NCBI GenBank assembly: GCA_013152695.1
Contig: JAADFV010000167.1
Location: 1 to 25,401, forward strand
Reading direction: 5' to 3'
DNA from: Chloroflexota bacterium
Lineage (GTDB): Bacteria > Chloroflexota > Anaerolineae > J102
Length of the DNA: 25,401 nt
In this document: piece by piece, positions 1 to 8,134 of the stretch
Position numbering within the stretch: the first letter of the stretch is position 1
How the letters are laid out: each line of letters starts with the position of its first letter
The notes under the pieces: model-generated
The model's database searches: none
Told to the model about the DNA's origin: nothing
What the model saw: the letters and a program-made list of their open reading frames with translations, nothing else
Translations under genes and position numbers: made by a program

Positions 1-2981
1 ACGCGCTCCAAGGGATGGGCGGAGACGTAAACCCCCAGGAGGTCTTTTTCCCAGTCAAGGCGTTCGCGGGGGGGAACTGATTCATAAGGGGGTGGCGGCT
101 CGAGTAAATGCGATCCCCCTTCGTCGAGGGTGTGTTCTTCGAGGTCGAAAAGCGATATTTGACCCACATCTTTGGCCTGCCAGGAATGAGTAGACAATTG
201 CATCATCTTGTCCAGAACAGCCAAAATCATTTCGCGATCGCCAAATTGCGAGAATGCGCCTACCTTGATCAAGGATTCGAGAGCCCGTCTGTTGACCTGG
301 CGCAGATCGACGCGTTCACAAAAATCCTCCAGTGATGTAAAGGGGCCATCAGCGCGGGCACGCAAAATTTCTTCTACGGGACCCCGGCCTACATTTTTGA
401 CAGCTTCGAGGCCAAAGCGGATAGCGGCTCCTTTGGGAACGGGAAAATCAAAAGTAGACTTGCCAAAGCTTTGGGCATTGCTTTCCTCCACCTTCTCCTG
501 AATTTTGAAGCCAAAGTCGGATTCGTTGATATCTGGAGGGAGGACGGCAATGCCCATTTTGCGGCATTCTTTGATAAAGTTGGTAACTTTGTCCTGGTCA
601 TTCCGCTCCACAGTCAACAAGGCTGTCATGTATTCAACAGGATAATGCGCTTTGAGAAAGGCCGTTTGCGTGGTAATAACGGCGTAGTCAGCAGCATGAG
701 ATTTATTGAAGCCGTAGTTGGCAAAGAAGTCGATGTCATCGAAGATTTTATCCGCGACATGGCGAGGGATGCCGTTGGCTACGGCGCCTTCCGTGAATTT
801 GACGCGGTGCTTTTTCATCTCCTTTTCTTTCTTCTTGGCGACAGCCCGGCGCATCAAATCTGCTTCACTGGGTGTATATCCGGCCAATTGTGCCGCAATC
901 TGAATGATCTGTTCCTGATAGACGATAATACCGAAGGTCTCTTTGAGAATAGGCTCTAAAGAGGGGTGGCGGTATTCAATCGGTTTACGGCCATGCATGC
1001 GATCGACGTAATCATCGATGAATTCCATGGGGCCCGGTCGGTAGAGAGAAATGGTGGCAATGATGTGCTCGAAACGAGTTGGCTTCATTTTTCGCAGCAC
1101 ATTACGCATGCCCTCCGATTCGACCTGGAAAATGCCCGTCACCTCGCCCGAAGAAAGTAATTCATAGCTGCGAGGATCATCGGTGGGAATGTTTTCCAGG
1201 GTATATTCGATGCCATGGCGCTCTTTGATGAGTTTGCTTGCCTCGCGCATGATGCTCAGCGTCGACAACCCCAAAAAATCCAGCTTGAGCAAGCCCAGAT
1301 GCTCGAGAACAGGGTAGGTGTACTGGGTGATGTAATCACGCAGGCCTTTGTTTGGGGCACGACGGAGGGGCGTGTATTCGGTGAGCGGCTTATCGGCGAC
1401 AATCACGGCGGCGGGGTGGATGCTGATGTGCCTTGCTACACCTTCGAGCTTACGGGCATGATCGATCAGCTTCTTGACCATTTCTTCTCGTTCGTAGCGC
1501 TGACGCAACTCGGTCACTTCTTTCAGGCCCTTGCTGATGGTGGCTTTGGGACCGCTGGGGATGAGCTTGGCGATGCCATCGACCTGGTCCAGAGGAATTT
1601 CCAGGGCCCGCGCTGTATCTCGCACACTACCCCGCGCTTTCATCGTGCCAAAGACAACGATCTGGGCCACCCGGTCTTCCCCATATTTTTTCATCGTGTA
1701 TTCGATCATTTCCTCGCGCTGGTCATCCGGGTAGTCGAGATCGAAGTCTGGCATACTGACACGGCCAGGATTGAGGAAGCGTTCGAAAATGAGGTTATTG
1801 GGTAAGGGGTCGAGGTTGGTAATGCCGATGGCATAGGCTACGAGCGAACCTGCTCCCGATCCTCGTACATTCCACCAAATATTCCGCTTACGAGCATATT
1901 CACACAGATCCCAGACGATGAGATAATAGGTGTCGAAGCCCATCTGGTGAATGATTTTGAGCTCGTGTTCTTTGCGTTCCTGGATTTCCGGTGAATGTGC
2001 GCGCTCGCCGTAGCGCTTGAGCAAACCTTCCTCCGTGAGTTTACGCAGGAAGGTCTCATCGGTATATCCCTCGGGAACCGAATATTCCGGTAAGTGGTAG
2101 CCGGTCGGACTTAAATCGACCTGGCACATTTCGGCGATTTTGACCGTATTCGTGAAGGCGCTGGGGGGGAGGTCGGCAAAATCACGAAAAACGTCCTCTA
2201 GCTCGGCCCTCGATTTGAGGTAGTAGCTGCCGTCGGACATGCGCATACGTTTGGGATCATTGTAGGTGCTGCTGGTCTGCACACAGAGGAGGATGTCGTG
2301 CGGGGTGGCGTCTTCAGCCTGGACATAGTGGACGTCGTTTGTGACGACGAGGCCAACATCGTAACGCCGGGACCAATCCAACAAGGTTTTATTGATTTTG
2401 TGCAGGGTAGGGATGTTGTGTTCTTGTAATTCGATGTAGAAACGGTCTCTGCCAAAGACATCGAGATACCACTGCAAGCGTTCGAGGGCGATTTTGGGGT
2501 TGGCGGGGCCACGTTCTTCATTGAGATAAAAAGGTACTTCTGCAGCAACGCAGCCTGTGGTACAGATCAGACCCTCACTGTGGGCGGCCAATGTTTCCGC
2601 GTCGAAGCGAGGCCGACGGTAAAAGCCCTGCAATTCCGCTTTGGAAACGAGTTGGATCAAGTTGCGGTAACCCGTCTGGTTTTGGGCGAGAAGAAGGATA
2701 TGATGGCTGATACGGTCTTCTTTGCTATCACGTCCTCCCATGGGCCGGCCCCATTTCGTTAGATAAGCTTCCACACCAATGATGGGCTGGAGATCGGCCC
2801 TGGTTGCCGCTTCGAAGAAATCGATGGCACCGTGCATGTTGCCATGATCGGTGAGGGCGATGGCGGGTTGTCCCAACTCTTTGGTGCGTTGGATGAGATC
2901 GTCAATTTTACTGAGGCCATCCAGGAGCGAAAATTCGCTATGGACGTGGAGGTGTACAAAATCTTCGTGTGGTGTTGTCAT
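1..2981 (-). CDS. dnaE: DNA polymerase III subunit alpha (DnaE), 3' end beyond window
   Basis: Replicative DNA polymerase catalytic subunit (family C). The frame is open from ATG at 2981 down to the window edge, giving about 993 residues; DnaE proteins are usually 1150-1200 residues, so the C-terminal part (OB-fold and tau-binding tail) is missing. Seen in order: N-terminal PHP domain starting [13 protein letters not shown] (residues 10-22); the [14 protein letters not shown] palm motif; PDFDLDY with catalytic Asp414 and Asp416 (E. coli D401/D403 equivalents); LKLDFLGL with the third Asp at 568 (E. coli D555); and [15 protein letters not shown] near the window edge. No Shine-Dalgarno is obvious before ATG 2981, but the HLHVHS motif fixes the N-terminus. 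It lies 108 bp downstream of the two glgC-type genes on the same strand and may be co-transcribed with them. Confidence 0.97.
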   Translation of the reverse strand, partial: MTTPHEDFVHLHVHSEFSLLDGLSKIDDLIQRTKELGQPAIALTDHGNMHGAIDFFEAATRADLQPIIGVEAYLTKWGRPMGGRDSKEDRISHHILLLAQNQTGYRNLIQLVSKAELQGFYRRPRFDAETLAAHSEGLICTTGCVAAEVPFYLNEERGPANPKIALERLQWYLDVFGRDRFYIELQEHNIPTLHKINKTLLDWSRRYDVGLVVTNDVHYVQAEDATPHDILLCVQTSSTYNDPKRMRMSDGSYYLKSRAELEDVFRDFADLPPSAFTNTVKIAEMCQVDLSPTGYHLPEYSVPEGYTDETFLRKLTEEGLLKRYGERAHSPEIQERKEHELKIIHQMGFDTYYLIVWDLCEYARKRNIWWNVRGSGAGSLVAYAIGITNLDPLPNNLIFERFLNPGRVSMPDFDLDYPDDQREEMIEYTMKKYGEDRVAQIVVFGTMKARGSVRDTARALEIPLDQVDGIAKLIPSGPKATISKGLKEVTELRQRYEREEMVKKLIDHARKLEGVARHISIHPAAVIVADKPLTEYTPLRRAPNKGLRDYITQYTYPVLEHLGLLKLDFLGLSTLSIMREASKLIKERHGIEYTLENIPTDDPRSYELLSSGEVTGIFQVESEGMRNVLRKMKPTRFEHIIATISLYRPGPMEFIDDYVDRMHGRKPIEYRHPSLEPILKETFGIIVYQEQIIQIAAQLAGYTPSEADLMRRAVAKKKEKEMKKHRVKFTEGAVANGIPRHVADKIFDDIDFFANYGFNKSHAADYAVITTQTAFLKAHYPVEYMTALLTVERNDQDKVTNFIKECRKMGIAVLPPDINESDFGFKIQEKVEESNAQSFGKSTFDFPVPKGAAIRFGLEAVKNVGRGPVEEILRARADGPFTSLEDFCERVDLRQVNRRALESLIKVGAFSQFGDREMILAVLDKMMQLSTHSWQAKDVGQISLFDLEEHTLDEGGSHLLEPPPPYESVPPRERLDWEKDLLGVYVSAHPLER

Positions 2982-3089
2982 GATAGGGGTTGGGGGAAAG
3001 GGGAAAACTGGGTCATTTGTAGAAAAAGACCTGATCGATCACAAATTTTAAGCTCTTTATGCCTGCACACTGAAAACGGAGGGACAAAA

Positions 3090-4340
3090 TCAGGGATGCA
3101 GACTCACCCCGCTGGGGATAGTGTTGTTCTCCGGCACTGTAACCGTTACTTCGGGCCATACAGCCACATTTCGTCCCAAACGAATGCCTTCGGGAATGGT
3201 CGAGTACTTGCCCAACAAGGTGAGACCGGTATTGAGGACGTCAGGAAGTTCGATATTGGGGATATTATCCTCACCGACACCAACTTCCGTGTCTGCGCCC
3301 ACAACGACATTCTTATCGATAATGGCGCGGTCGATGATGGCATTGGGGCCAATGATGCTATCATTCATGATGATGCTGTCACGGACGGTGGCGCCGGGAC
3401 CGACGTAGACGCCCGGGCCGATGATGGAGCGTATTACCTCGCCTTCGATACGGGCCCCATCGCTAAGCAGGTTCCCCAAAACGGCTGCATCGGGGCCCAA
3501 CCAGACGGGAGGGCGCTGTTCGGAGCGTGTATGGATGACCCAGTGGGGGTCGGAAAGGTCCAGGGCGGGGCTGTCTGCCAATAGCGCCATGTTGGCCTCA
3601 TAATAGGCGGGAATCGTGCCGATATTTGCCCAATACCCTTCAAACTCGTAGGCGTAGACGCGTTTTCTTCGCACCAATTGGGGGATAATTTCGCCTCCCA
3701 GATGGCGAGAATGCAGGCCTTCCTTCAGTAACCACTGTTGTAGGAGGTCTGCGGCAAAGATGTAGATGCCCATACTGGCGAGGGTGGAACGGGTGCGTCG
3801 TGGTTTTTCTTCGAAACGAGTGATACGGCCATCGTTGTCGGTGGTAACCATGCCGAAACGATGCGTTTGATAAGGACTTACTGCCCGCACAGCTATTGTC
3901 ACATCTGCTTTACGCTGCCGATGGAACTCGATCATGGGGCGATAGTTCATTTTGTAGATGTGATTTCCGGCAAGGATAAGAACCTCTTCGACATGGCTTT
4001 CGCGAATGATATCCAGATTGAAGCGGACGGCATCGGCAGAGCCTTCCTGCCAGGCACCTGCTTCGGCGCTGCTCTGGTAGGGCTGTAAAAGACGGACACC
4101 GCCTTCGGCGCGGTCGAGGTCCCAGGGTTTACCGGCGCGAATGTGATCGTTGAGCGAGCGGGGCATGTATTGCGTCAATACGGCAATGTTGAAGATATCG
4201 GAATTGACGCAGTTGGAGAGGGGGAAATCGATAACCCGATATTTTCCGGCAAAGGGGACGGCTGCTTCGGCGCGTGTGGCAGTAAGAATGTGTAATCCAG
4301 GAGAAACTCCTCCGGCCAAGATCATCGCTAACATGTTCAT
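3090..4340 (-). CDS. GlgC-like ADP-glucose pyrophosphorylase homologue with degenerate active site (probable regulatory subunit)
   Basis: 416 residues: an N-terminal nucleotidyltransferase fold followed by left-handed beta-helix hexapeptide repeats (about residues 285-405). It is clearly a paralogue of the upstream gene; [24 protein letters not shown] and LASMGIY are shared. Catalytic residues differ position by position: the GEGSRL loop is GVSPGL (Arg15 to Gly), KRAKP is TRAEA (Lys22 to Thr, Lys25 to Glu, Pro26 to Ala), and [10 protein letters not shown] is [10 protein letters not shown], so the equivalent of E. coli catalytic Asp142 is Asn126. The glucose-1-phosphate Lys in FEEKP (Lys179) is kept. 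Known precedents for inactive partners are GlgD in Firmicutes and plant large subunits. Inference: a non-catalytic regulatory subunit in a heterotetramer with the upstream GlgC. Its ATG overlaps the stop of that gene by 4 nt (ATGA), which suggests translational coupling and similar amounts of both proteins. Confidence 0.88.
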   Translation of the reverse strand: MNMLAMILAGGVSPGLHILTATRAEAAVPFAGKYRVIDFPLSNCVNSDIFNIAVLTQYMPRSLNDHIRAGKPWDLDRAEGGVRLLQPYQSSAEAGAWQEGSADAVRFNLDIIRESHVEEVLILAGNHIYKMNYRPMIEFHRQRKADVTIAVRAVSPYQTHRFGMVTTDNDGRITRFEEKPRRTRSTLASMGIYIFAADLLQQWLLKEGLHSRHLGGEIIPQLVRRKRVYAYEFEGYWANIGTIPAYYEANMALLADSPALDLSDPHWVIHTRSEQRPPVWLGPDAAVLGNLLSDGARIEGEVIRSIIGPGVYVGPGATVRDSIIMNDSIIGPNAIIDRAIIDKNVVVGADTEVGVGEDNIPNIELPDVLNTGLTLLGKYSTIPEGIRLGRNVAVWPEVTVTVPENNTIPSGVSLHP

Positions 4341-5692
4341 GCGCTTTTCTCCTCTGTGGTTGTCGCTTCTGCAGGTGTGGGGATGGCAGCCGCTGTGAGG
4401 GGCTCTTCGAGGGGCGGAGGAAACAGGACTTCGTCGACGGTGATCGTGGACCCACTGGGGATCAGATCGAATGATGCGGTCAGCTGTTCATCGACATTAG
4501 CATGGACAAGGACGTTTCGGCCGATTTTGATATTGGCTGGAAGATGGGCGCCCTTGCCCACCACCGTAATGCCTGTAAAAAGCTTATCAGGCATTTCTGC
4601 ATTCACGCGCATATCATCTCCATAGCCAATGCGCGCACTGGGGCCAACGATGACTTCTTTATCGAGAACAGATTTATCAATAATAGCACCAGGCCCAATC
4701 CAGGCGTCATTCATGATCACTGACTCCCGCACTATTGCCCCCGGACTGACATAGACCCCTGGCGAGAGCACCGAATGTTCGACCAGGCCCCGAATCGTAC
4801 AACCATTGCTTACGAGCGATTTTATGATCCGGCCATGGGCACTGGTTTTGACGGGAGGACGTTCCTGACTACGGGTACGGATAACAAAGTTGGGGTCCCA
4901 GAGATCGAGGGGGCTATCAGGGGAACAAAGTTCGAGCGAAGTGCGCCAATAGGCATCTACGGTGCCCACATCCACCCAATAACCGGAGAATTCGTAGGCA
5001 TAAACCTTGTCGCTGGCAATCATCTGGGGGATAACATGTTGTCCGAAATCGAGGGCCGCAGTTTTTTGATGCTCCTCTTCTAAACGCTGTGCCAGTTTAT
5101 CCACATTGAAAACATAAATCCCCATGCTGGCCAGAGTGCCTTTGTCCCGGTTTTTGGGCTTTTCGTGGAATTCAGTGATGCGATTGTTTTTGTTGACGGT
5201 CATGATGCCAAAGCGGTCCGTCTCTTCGAGAGGAACATGCATGACGGCTACGGTCAGATCGGCCCCTTTCTCTTCATGAAAGGCGAGCATCTTACGGTAG
5301 TCCATTTTGTAAACATGATCGCCAGACAGAATGAGCACGCGTTCGGCGTCGTGGGTCAGCAAATAATCCAGGTTCTGATAGACGGCATCGGCCGTCCCCA
5401 GATACCAGCCTTGTTTTCCCCGTGCCTGGTAGGGTTGGAGCAGTCGCACCCCCCCGCGTACACGATCGAGATCCCAGGGTTTGCCAATGCCGATATGTTC
5501 ATTGAGCGAATGGGGTCGATATTGCGTAAGAATCGCAACATCATAAATTCCGGAGTTGACGCAATTGGATAAGGTGAAGTCGATAATTCGATATTTACCC
5601 GCAAAGGGGACGGAAGGTTTCGCACGCTTTTCCGACAAGACCGTCAATCGCGATCCCTCGCCACCGGCCATAATCATTGCCACGACACGCAT
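4337..5692 (-). CDS. glgC: Glucose-1-phosphate adenylyltransferase (ADP-glucose pyrophosphorylase), catalytic
   Basis: Makes ADP-glucose from ATP and glucose 1-phosphate, the committed step of bacterial glycogen synthesis in the cytoplasm. 451 residues. Visible motifs: GEGSRL (Arg15), [19 protein letters not shown] (Lys25), [19 protein letters not shown] with catalytic Asp125 (E. coli D142 position), FHEKP with glucose-1-phosphate Lys178, then a C-terminal beta-helix. After the helix there is an extra tail of about 25 residues rich in Pro, Ala, Thr and Glu. ATG at 5692 is preceded by GAGG (5702-5705) at a 9-nt spacing. It is first of a three-gene block with a second GlgC-like gene and dnaE. 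No glgA or glgB is in the window, so the pathway assignment rests on this family alone. Confidence 0.95.
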   Translation of the reverse strand: MRVVAMIMAGGEGSRLTVLSEKRAKPSVPFAGKYRIIDFTLSNCVNSGIYDVAILTQYRPHSLNEHIGIGKPWDLDRVRGGVRLLQPYQARGKQGWYLGTADAVYQNLDYLLTHDAERVLILSGDHVYKMDYRKMLAFHEEKGADLTVAVMHVPLEETDRFGIMTVNKNNRITEFHEKPKNRDKGTLASMGIYVFNVDKLAQRLEEEHQKTAALDFGQHVIPQMIASDKVYAYEFSGYWVDVGTVDAYWRTSLELCSPDSPLDLWDPNFVIRTRSQERPPVKTSAHGRIIKSLVSNGCTIRGLVEHSVLSPGVYVSPGAIVRESVIMNDAWIGPGAIIDKSVLDKEVIVGPSARIGYGDDMRVNAEMPDKLFTGITVVGKGAHLPANIKIGRNVLVHANVDEQLTASFDLIPSGSTITVDEVLFPPPLEEPLTAAAIPTPAEATTTEEKSA

Positions 5693-6012
5693 AGAACATT
5701 ACCTCGTCTTGAGTTATGAAAAGGAAGCGAGCGGAAATTGTGGACATAGCCCATACCCGATTGGGGATGGAGAGACTGAGGTCATTGGCTCCTGCCAACA
5801 TGCTTTGCTCGTATGGCTGCAAGCGTATCAAATTGGTGAACGAGATGCAAATCATGACCGCCTGCTCATGGCAACACAGGTTCCATTTTTCTGGCATGCT
5901 GTGAAATGTCTCCCTCAAATTTGGGGTTTTCGGCTACTTTAAGGTAAAGTGCGTGGGTTTGTGGAAGACATACATAAATTATCTGATACCAAGTCATCTC
6001 CTGAGGTTAACT
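5693..6012. other. Intergenic region between divergent glgC and the SEC-C gene
   Basis: 320 bp between two divergent genes, so promoters for both directions are expected here. I see the glgC Shine-Dalgarno (5702-5705, read on the minus strand) and the SEC-C gene Shine-Dalgarno (6003-6006). I could not find a convincing -35/-10 pair in either direction. The short open frames in both directions lack ribosome binding sites and recognisable motifs, so I call none of them. Confidence 0.6.
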
Positions 6013-6156
6013 ATGTTTAAAATTAGACTTTTCAATCGCCCCCAGCGACCTGATCCCCAAGTGTTGATGCATTGGGGACGAAATGCCGAATGCTGGTGTG
6101 GTAGCGGCAAGAAATATAAAAATTGTCACATGCCTAAAGATCAGCCCAAAAAATAA
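6013..6156 (+). CDS. SEC-C motif mini-protein
   Basis: A 47-residue protein that is essentially a single SEC-C motif, the small zinc-binding module found at the C-terminus of SecA and in many small or fused proteins. The motif CWCGSGKKYKNCH spans residues 27-39, with Cys27, Cys29, Cys38 and His39 as the expected zinc ligands. The frame opens upstream at 5953, but I chose ATG 6013 because GAGG at 6003-6006 sits 6 nt before it and the upstream extension looks non-coding. The rest is basic (MFKIRLFNRPQRP at the N-terminus). A strong terminator follows directly, so this is probably a one-gene transcript. The function of free-standing SEC-C mini-proteins is unknown. Confidence 0.85.
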   Translation: MFKIRLFNRPQRPDPQVLMHWGRNAECWCGSGKKYKNCHMPKDQPKK

Positions 6157-6171
6157 TCTTCTGATCCGCCG

Positions 6172-6208
6172 AAAAGCCAGCATCTCCACGAGGTGCTGGC
6201 TTTTTTTT
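6172..6208 (+). terminator. Intrinsic terminator after SEC-C gene
   Basis: Perfect 11-bp stem (AAAAGCCAGCA at 6172-6182 with TGCTGGCTTTT at 6194-6204), an 11-nt loop, and a run of eight T at 6201-6208. It begins 15 bp after the SEC-C stop codon. Confidence 0.92.
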
Positions 6209-6214
6209 ACCCGT

Positions 6215-6242
6215 TTTACACCCTCTCTGCTTACTTTATACT
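6215..6242 (+). promoter_or_regulatory. Candidate promoter of the zinc-ribbon gene
   Basis: TTTACA (6215-6220), 16-bp spacer, TATACT (6237-6242), directly after the preceding terminator. It would give a leader of about 100 nt before ATG 6352. Confidence 0.5.
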
Positions 6243-6351
6243 CGATTGATACATCTCTGTGTACTCATCCTCTACCTTGCTTTGTTAGCATACAGTTAGT
6301 CATGGCTTTCATGACAGTCGTTTTAATGCTTTGTTGTAAGGAGATTTGTAC

Positions 6352-6612
6352 ATGGTTATTTCTAGCCGTCGTAGATCGTCCATCGGCACTGTCAGCGGAG
6401 AATGGGAGTGCGATGAGTGCGGCTATGTGCGCCGAGGCACCCTACGTAACCGCCCAAAACGCTGCCCTGTTTGTCGCACGTCTGGTGATTCTTTTACATT
6501 CTGGTCGGATGAAGAAGAGGACTGGGATGAAGAGGAGGATGATTGGGATGATGAGGAATACAGTGCTGATTGGATGGATGAGTATGAAGATGATTTTGAG
6601 CTTACTGTATGA
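6352..6612 (+). CDS. Small rubredoxin-like zinc-ribbon protein with acidic tail
   Basis: 86 residues. The N-terminal half holds a four-cysteine zinc ribbon (Cys20, Cys23, Cys38, Cys41: CDECGYVRRG and RCPVCR), similar to rubredoxin or the C-terminal domain of rubrerythrin. The second half (residues 53-83) is almost entirely Asp and Glu with a few Trp and Tyr. I start at ATG 6352 because AAGGAG (6338-6343) is 8 nt upstream; the in-frame TTG at 6346 is too close to it. A 17-bp palindromic element lies in the leader at 6299-6315. The knuckle could bind iron (electron transfer) or zinc (structural, nucleic-acid or protein binding); the sequence does not decide this. Confidence 0.85.
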   Translation: MVISSRRRSSIGTVSGEWECDECGYVRRGTLRNRPKRCPVCRTSGDSFTFWSDEEEDWDEEEDDWDDEEYSADWMDEYEDDFELTV

Positions 6613-6869
6613 TTGGCTGGGGGTGAGATACTTTCGCCAGGGGGATATCCGGAACTGCAGATGATGACTGACAGGATGGAATCTGACAATAGCAGCAATG
6701 TTTGTAACATTATGGGCTCTGAGGGAGCATTGGCTTTGTGCCGGGTGTGAAACCTGAACGAAAACTGGAGCGTATAGTAATTGAACCTTTCAATATCGGC
6801 TGGATGTTAACAAGATCCAGCAGTGACTCTCCAGCTTTTTACTGGATTTACCCCCAAGGAGCTACAGAA

Positions 6870-7148
6870 ATGACTAAACGTTTGTATCGTTCACGCAAAG
6901 ATCAGATGATCGCGGGTGTCTGCGGTGGTATTGGTGAATATCTCAATATCGATCCTACCTTAGTGCGACTGGCTTTCTTACTGCTTGCCATCTGGGGTGG
7001 TGGTGGCGTTTTGGCCTACCTTATTGCCTGGATCGTTATCCCTGAAGAACCAGTCGACGATATTGTGCCCAGCCCAAAAGCCCAGACAACCGTGATTGAA
7101 GAGAGTAACGCAACGACCGTAACGGAAGAAAACAATACGCCAGAATAA
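6870..7148 (+). CDS. PspC domain membrane protein
   Basis: 92 residues. The PspC domain (phage-shock-protein C family) covers residues 2-63: LYRSRKDQMIAGVCGGIGEY, then NIDPTLVRLAF, then a hydrophobic segment LLLAIWGGGGVLAYLIAWIVIPEEP that should cross the membrane. A hydrophilic Thr/Glu/Asn-rich tail follows. The open frame extends upstream to 6738, but ATG 6870 has AAGGAG at 6856-6861 with 8-nt spacing and begins the recognisable domain. PspC proteins take part in envelope-stress signalling in enterobacteria; in this lineage they occur as stand-alone proteins of unproven role. No other psp genes are in the window. Confidence 0.9.
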   Translation: MTKRLYRSRKDQMIAGVCGGIGEYLNIDPTLVRLAFLLLAIWGGGGVLAYLIAWIVIPEEPVDDIVPSPKAQTTVIEESNATTVTEENNTPE

Positions 7149-7344
7149 TCCAAGTATCATTTGACTTAAGGCGTTAGGGCGCGGGCCAACACCGACCAAC
7201 CCGGCATAATCATCTCTCGAATTCTAGTCGTGGTTGGCTGGGGGTTTCCGCGTCCTTATTTTTTGCTTGGCTGACTTTTCGGTTGGGAACAAAGATATGG
7301 AGGGGTGGTTGTGGGTGTCTTTCTAAAATTGACGGATCCCGAAT

Positions 7345-7373
7345 TTGCCGAAGATAGTTAGATGTCGTATAAT
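7345..7373 (+). promoter_or_regulatory. Sigma-70-type promoter of marR-ABC operon
   Basis: TTGCCG (7345-7350), 17-bp spacer, perfect TATAAT (7368-7373). Transcription would begin near 7380, about 33 nt before ATG 7413. This argues against the earlier in-frame start at 7362, which lies inside the promoter. Confidence 0.75.
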
Positions 7374-7412
7374 TCGACCTGTGACTATCTCATTTGTTTC
7401 GCGAGAACGATT

Positions 7413-8030
7413 ATGCGCCTAGAACACCGCCAACATTTGCAATCTATTTTGGCCCAACATGGTATTACCGAAACCTATGGCATCGAAATCATGGGCTTGG
7501 TGCGAATGTTGGCCAACATCTATGAAATGATCGTCAGTACACACATGCGGGAGGAGCGTTTATCTGGACCGCGTTTACGCTTGTTGCTGCATCTCTACAT
7601 GTCGGAACAAATGGGTCGTCCCTCACTTTCCCCCACTGAACTCAGTAAAATTCAAAATATCACCAAGAATACCGTCAGTTCCCATCTCCGATCCCTCGAG
7701 GCGCAGGGCTATATCACCCGCACTCTGCATGCCAGCGATCGCCGGCAATTTCGCATTCAACTTTCAGAGCAAGGAAGGGAATTGGTTCTTGCTATCACGC
7801 CCCGCTATGTCAGCAATCTCAATCAGTTGACCTCTGATCTCACATCGGAGGAAGTGGAACAATTGCTGATGCTTTTACAAAAACTCCTGGCATCTCTGGT
7901 CAGTCGCGGCGATCTTCCTGACATTTATTGTCTGGAAAAGATGCACAAACAGAAATGTAAAGGAGAGAAAGATGAGGAAAGCGGCAGGGTGGATGACAAG
8001 AGAGCGGTTAGAGAAAGGGGGGAGGATTAA
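7413..8030 (+). CDS. MarR-family transcriptional regulator
   Basis: 205 residues with a winged helix-turn-helix of the MarR family: helix-rich N-terminus, SPTELSKIQNITKNTVSSHLRSLEAQGYI (HTH, about residues 86-114), then the wing TLHASDRRQFRIQLSEQG. MarR proteins are dimeric, usually ligand-responsive repressors of adjacent efflux genes. The C-terminus carries CLEKMHKQKCK and then a charged tail. ATG 7413 was chosen over the 7362 in-frame start because the -10 box (7368-7373) lies between them; the ribosome binding site before 7413 is weak. It sits 104 bp upstream of two ABC exporter genes on the same strand, the usual arrangement for a local repressor of multidrug export. Confidence 0.9.
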   Translation: MRLEHRQHLQSILAQHGITETYGIEIMGLVRMLANIYEMIVSTHMREERLSGPRLRLLLHLYMSEQMGRPSLSPTELSKIQNITKNTVSSHLRSLEAQGYITRTLHASDRRQFRIQLSEQGRELVLAITPRYVSNLNQLTSDLTSEEVEQLLMLLQKLLASLVSRGDLPDIYCLEKMHKQKCKGEKDEESGRVDDKRAVRERGED

Positions 8031-8047
8031 GTGGGGCGTCCTGATTT

Positions 8048-8079
8048 GTTAGATTTCATTCTTGCCAAATCTTGCTAAC
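8048..8079. promoter_or_regulatory. Candidate MarR operator (inverted repeat)
   Basis: Between marR and the first ABC gene: AGATTT (8051-8056) and AAATCT (8067-8072), framed by GTTAG (8048-8052) and CTAAC (8075-8079). The symmetry is imperfect because the right side has an extra few bases. The location suits a regulator site, but nothing in the sequence proves binding. Confidence 0.3.
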
Positions 8080-8134
8080 GTTTTGATCCGTATCGAAAAA
8101 ACATGTATCCCTTCAATAAAAGGAGTCAATTATC

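Noticed and set aside
2832..3584. 250-residue plus-strand open frame
   Set aside because: It is antisense to dnaE and the second glgC-like gene, which are secure; its composition is that of a shadow frame.
5556..5942. Plus-strand open frame reaching into the glgC upstream region, and a minus-strand one at 5595-5918
   Set aside because: No Shine-Dalgarno, no motif, and each overlaps the secure glgC start region.
7190..7265. Possible terminator after pspC (CCAACC/GGTTGG followed later by a T-run)
   Set aside because: The arms are only 6 bp, the loop is about 29 nt, and the T-run is about 20 bp further on; not convincing.
7362..7412. Longer MarR start at 7362
   Set aside because: The strong -10 box lies downstream of that codon, so the mRNA would not contain it.
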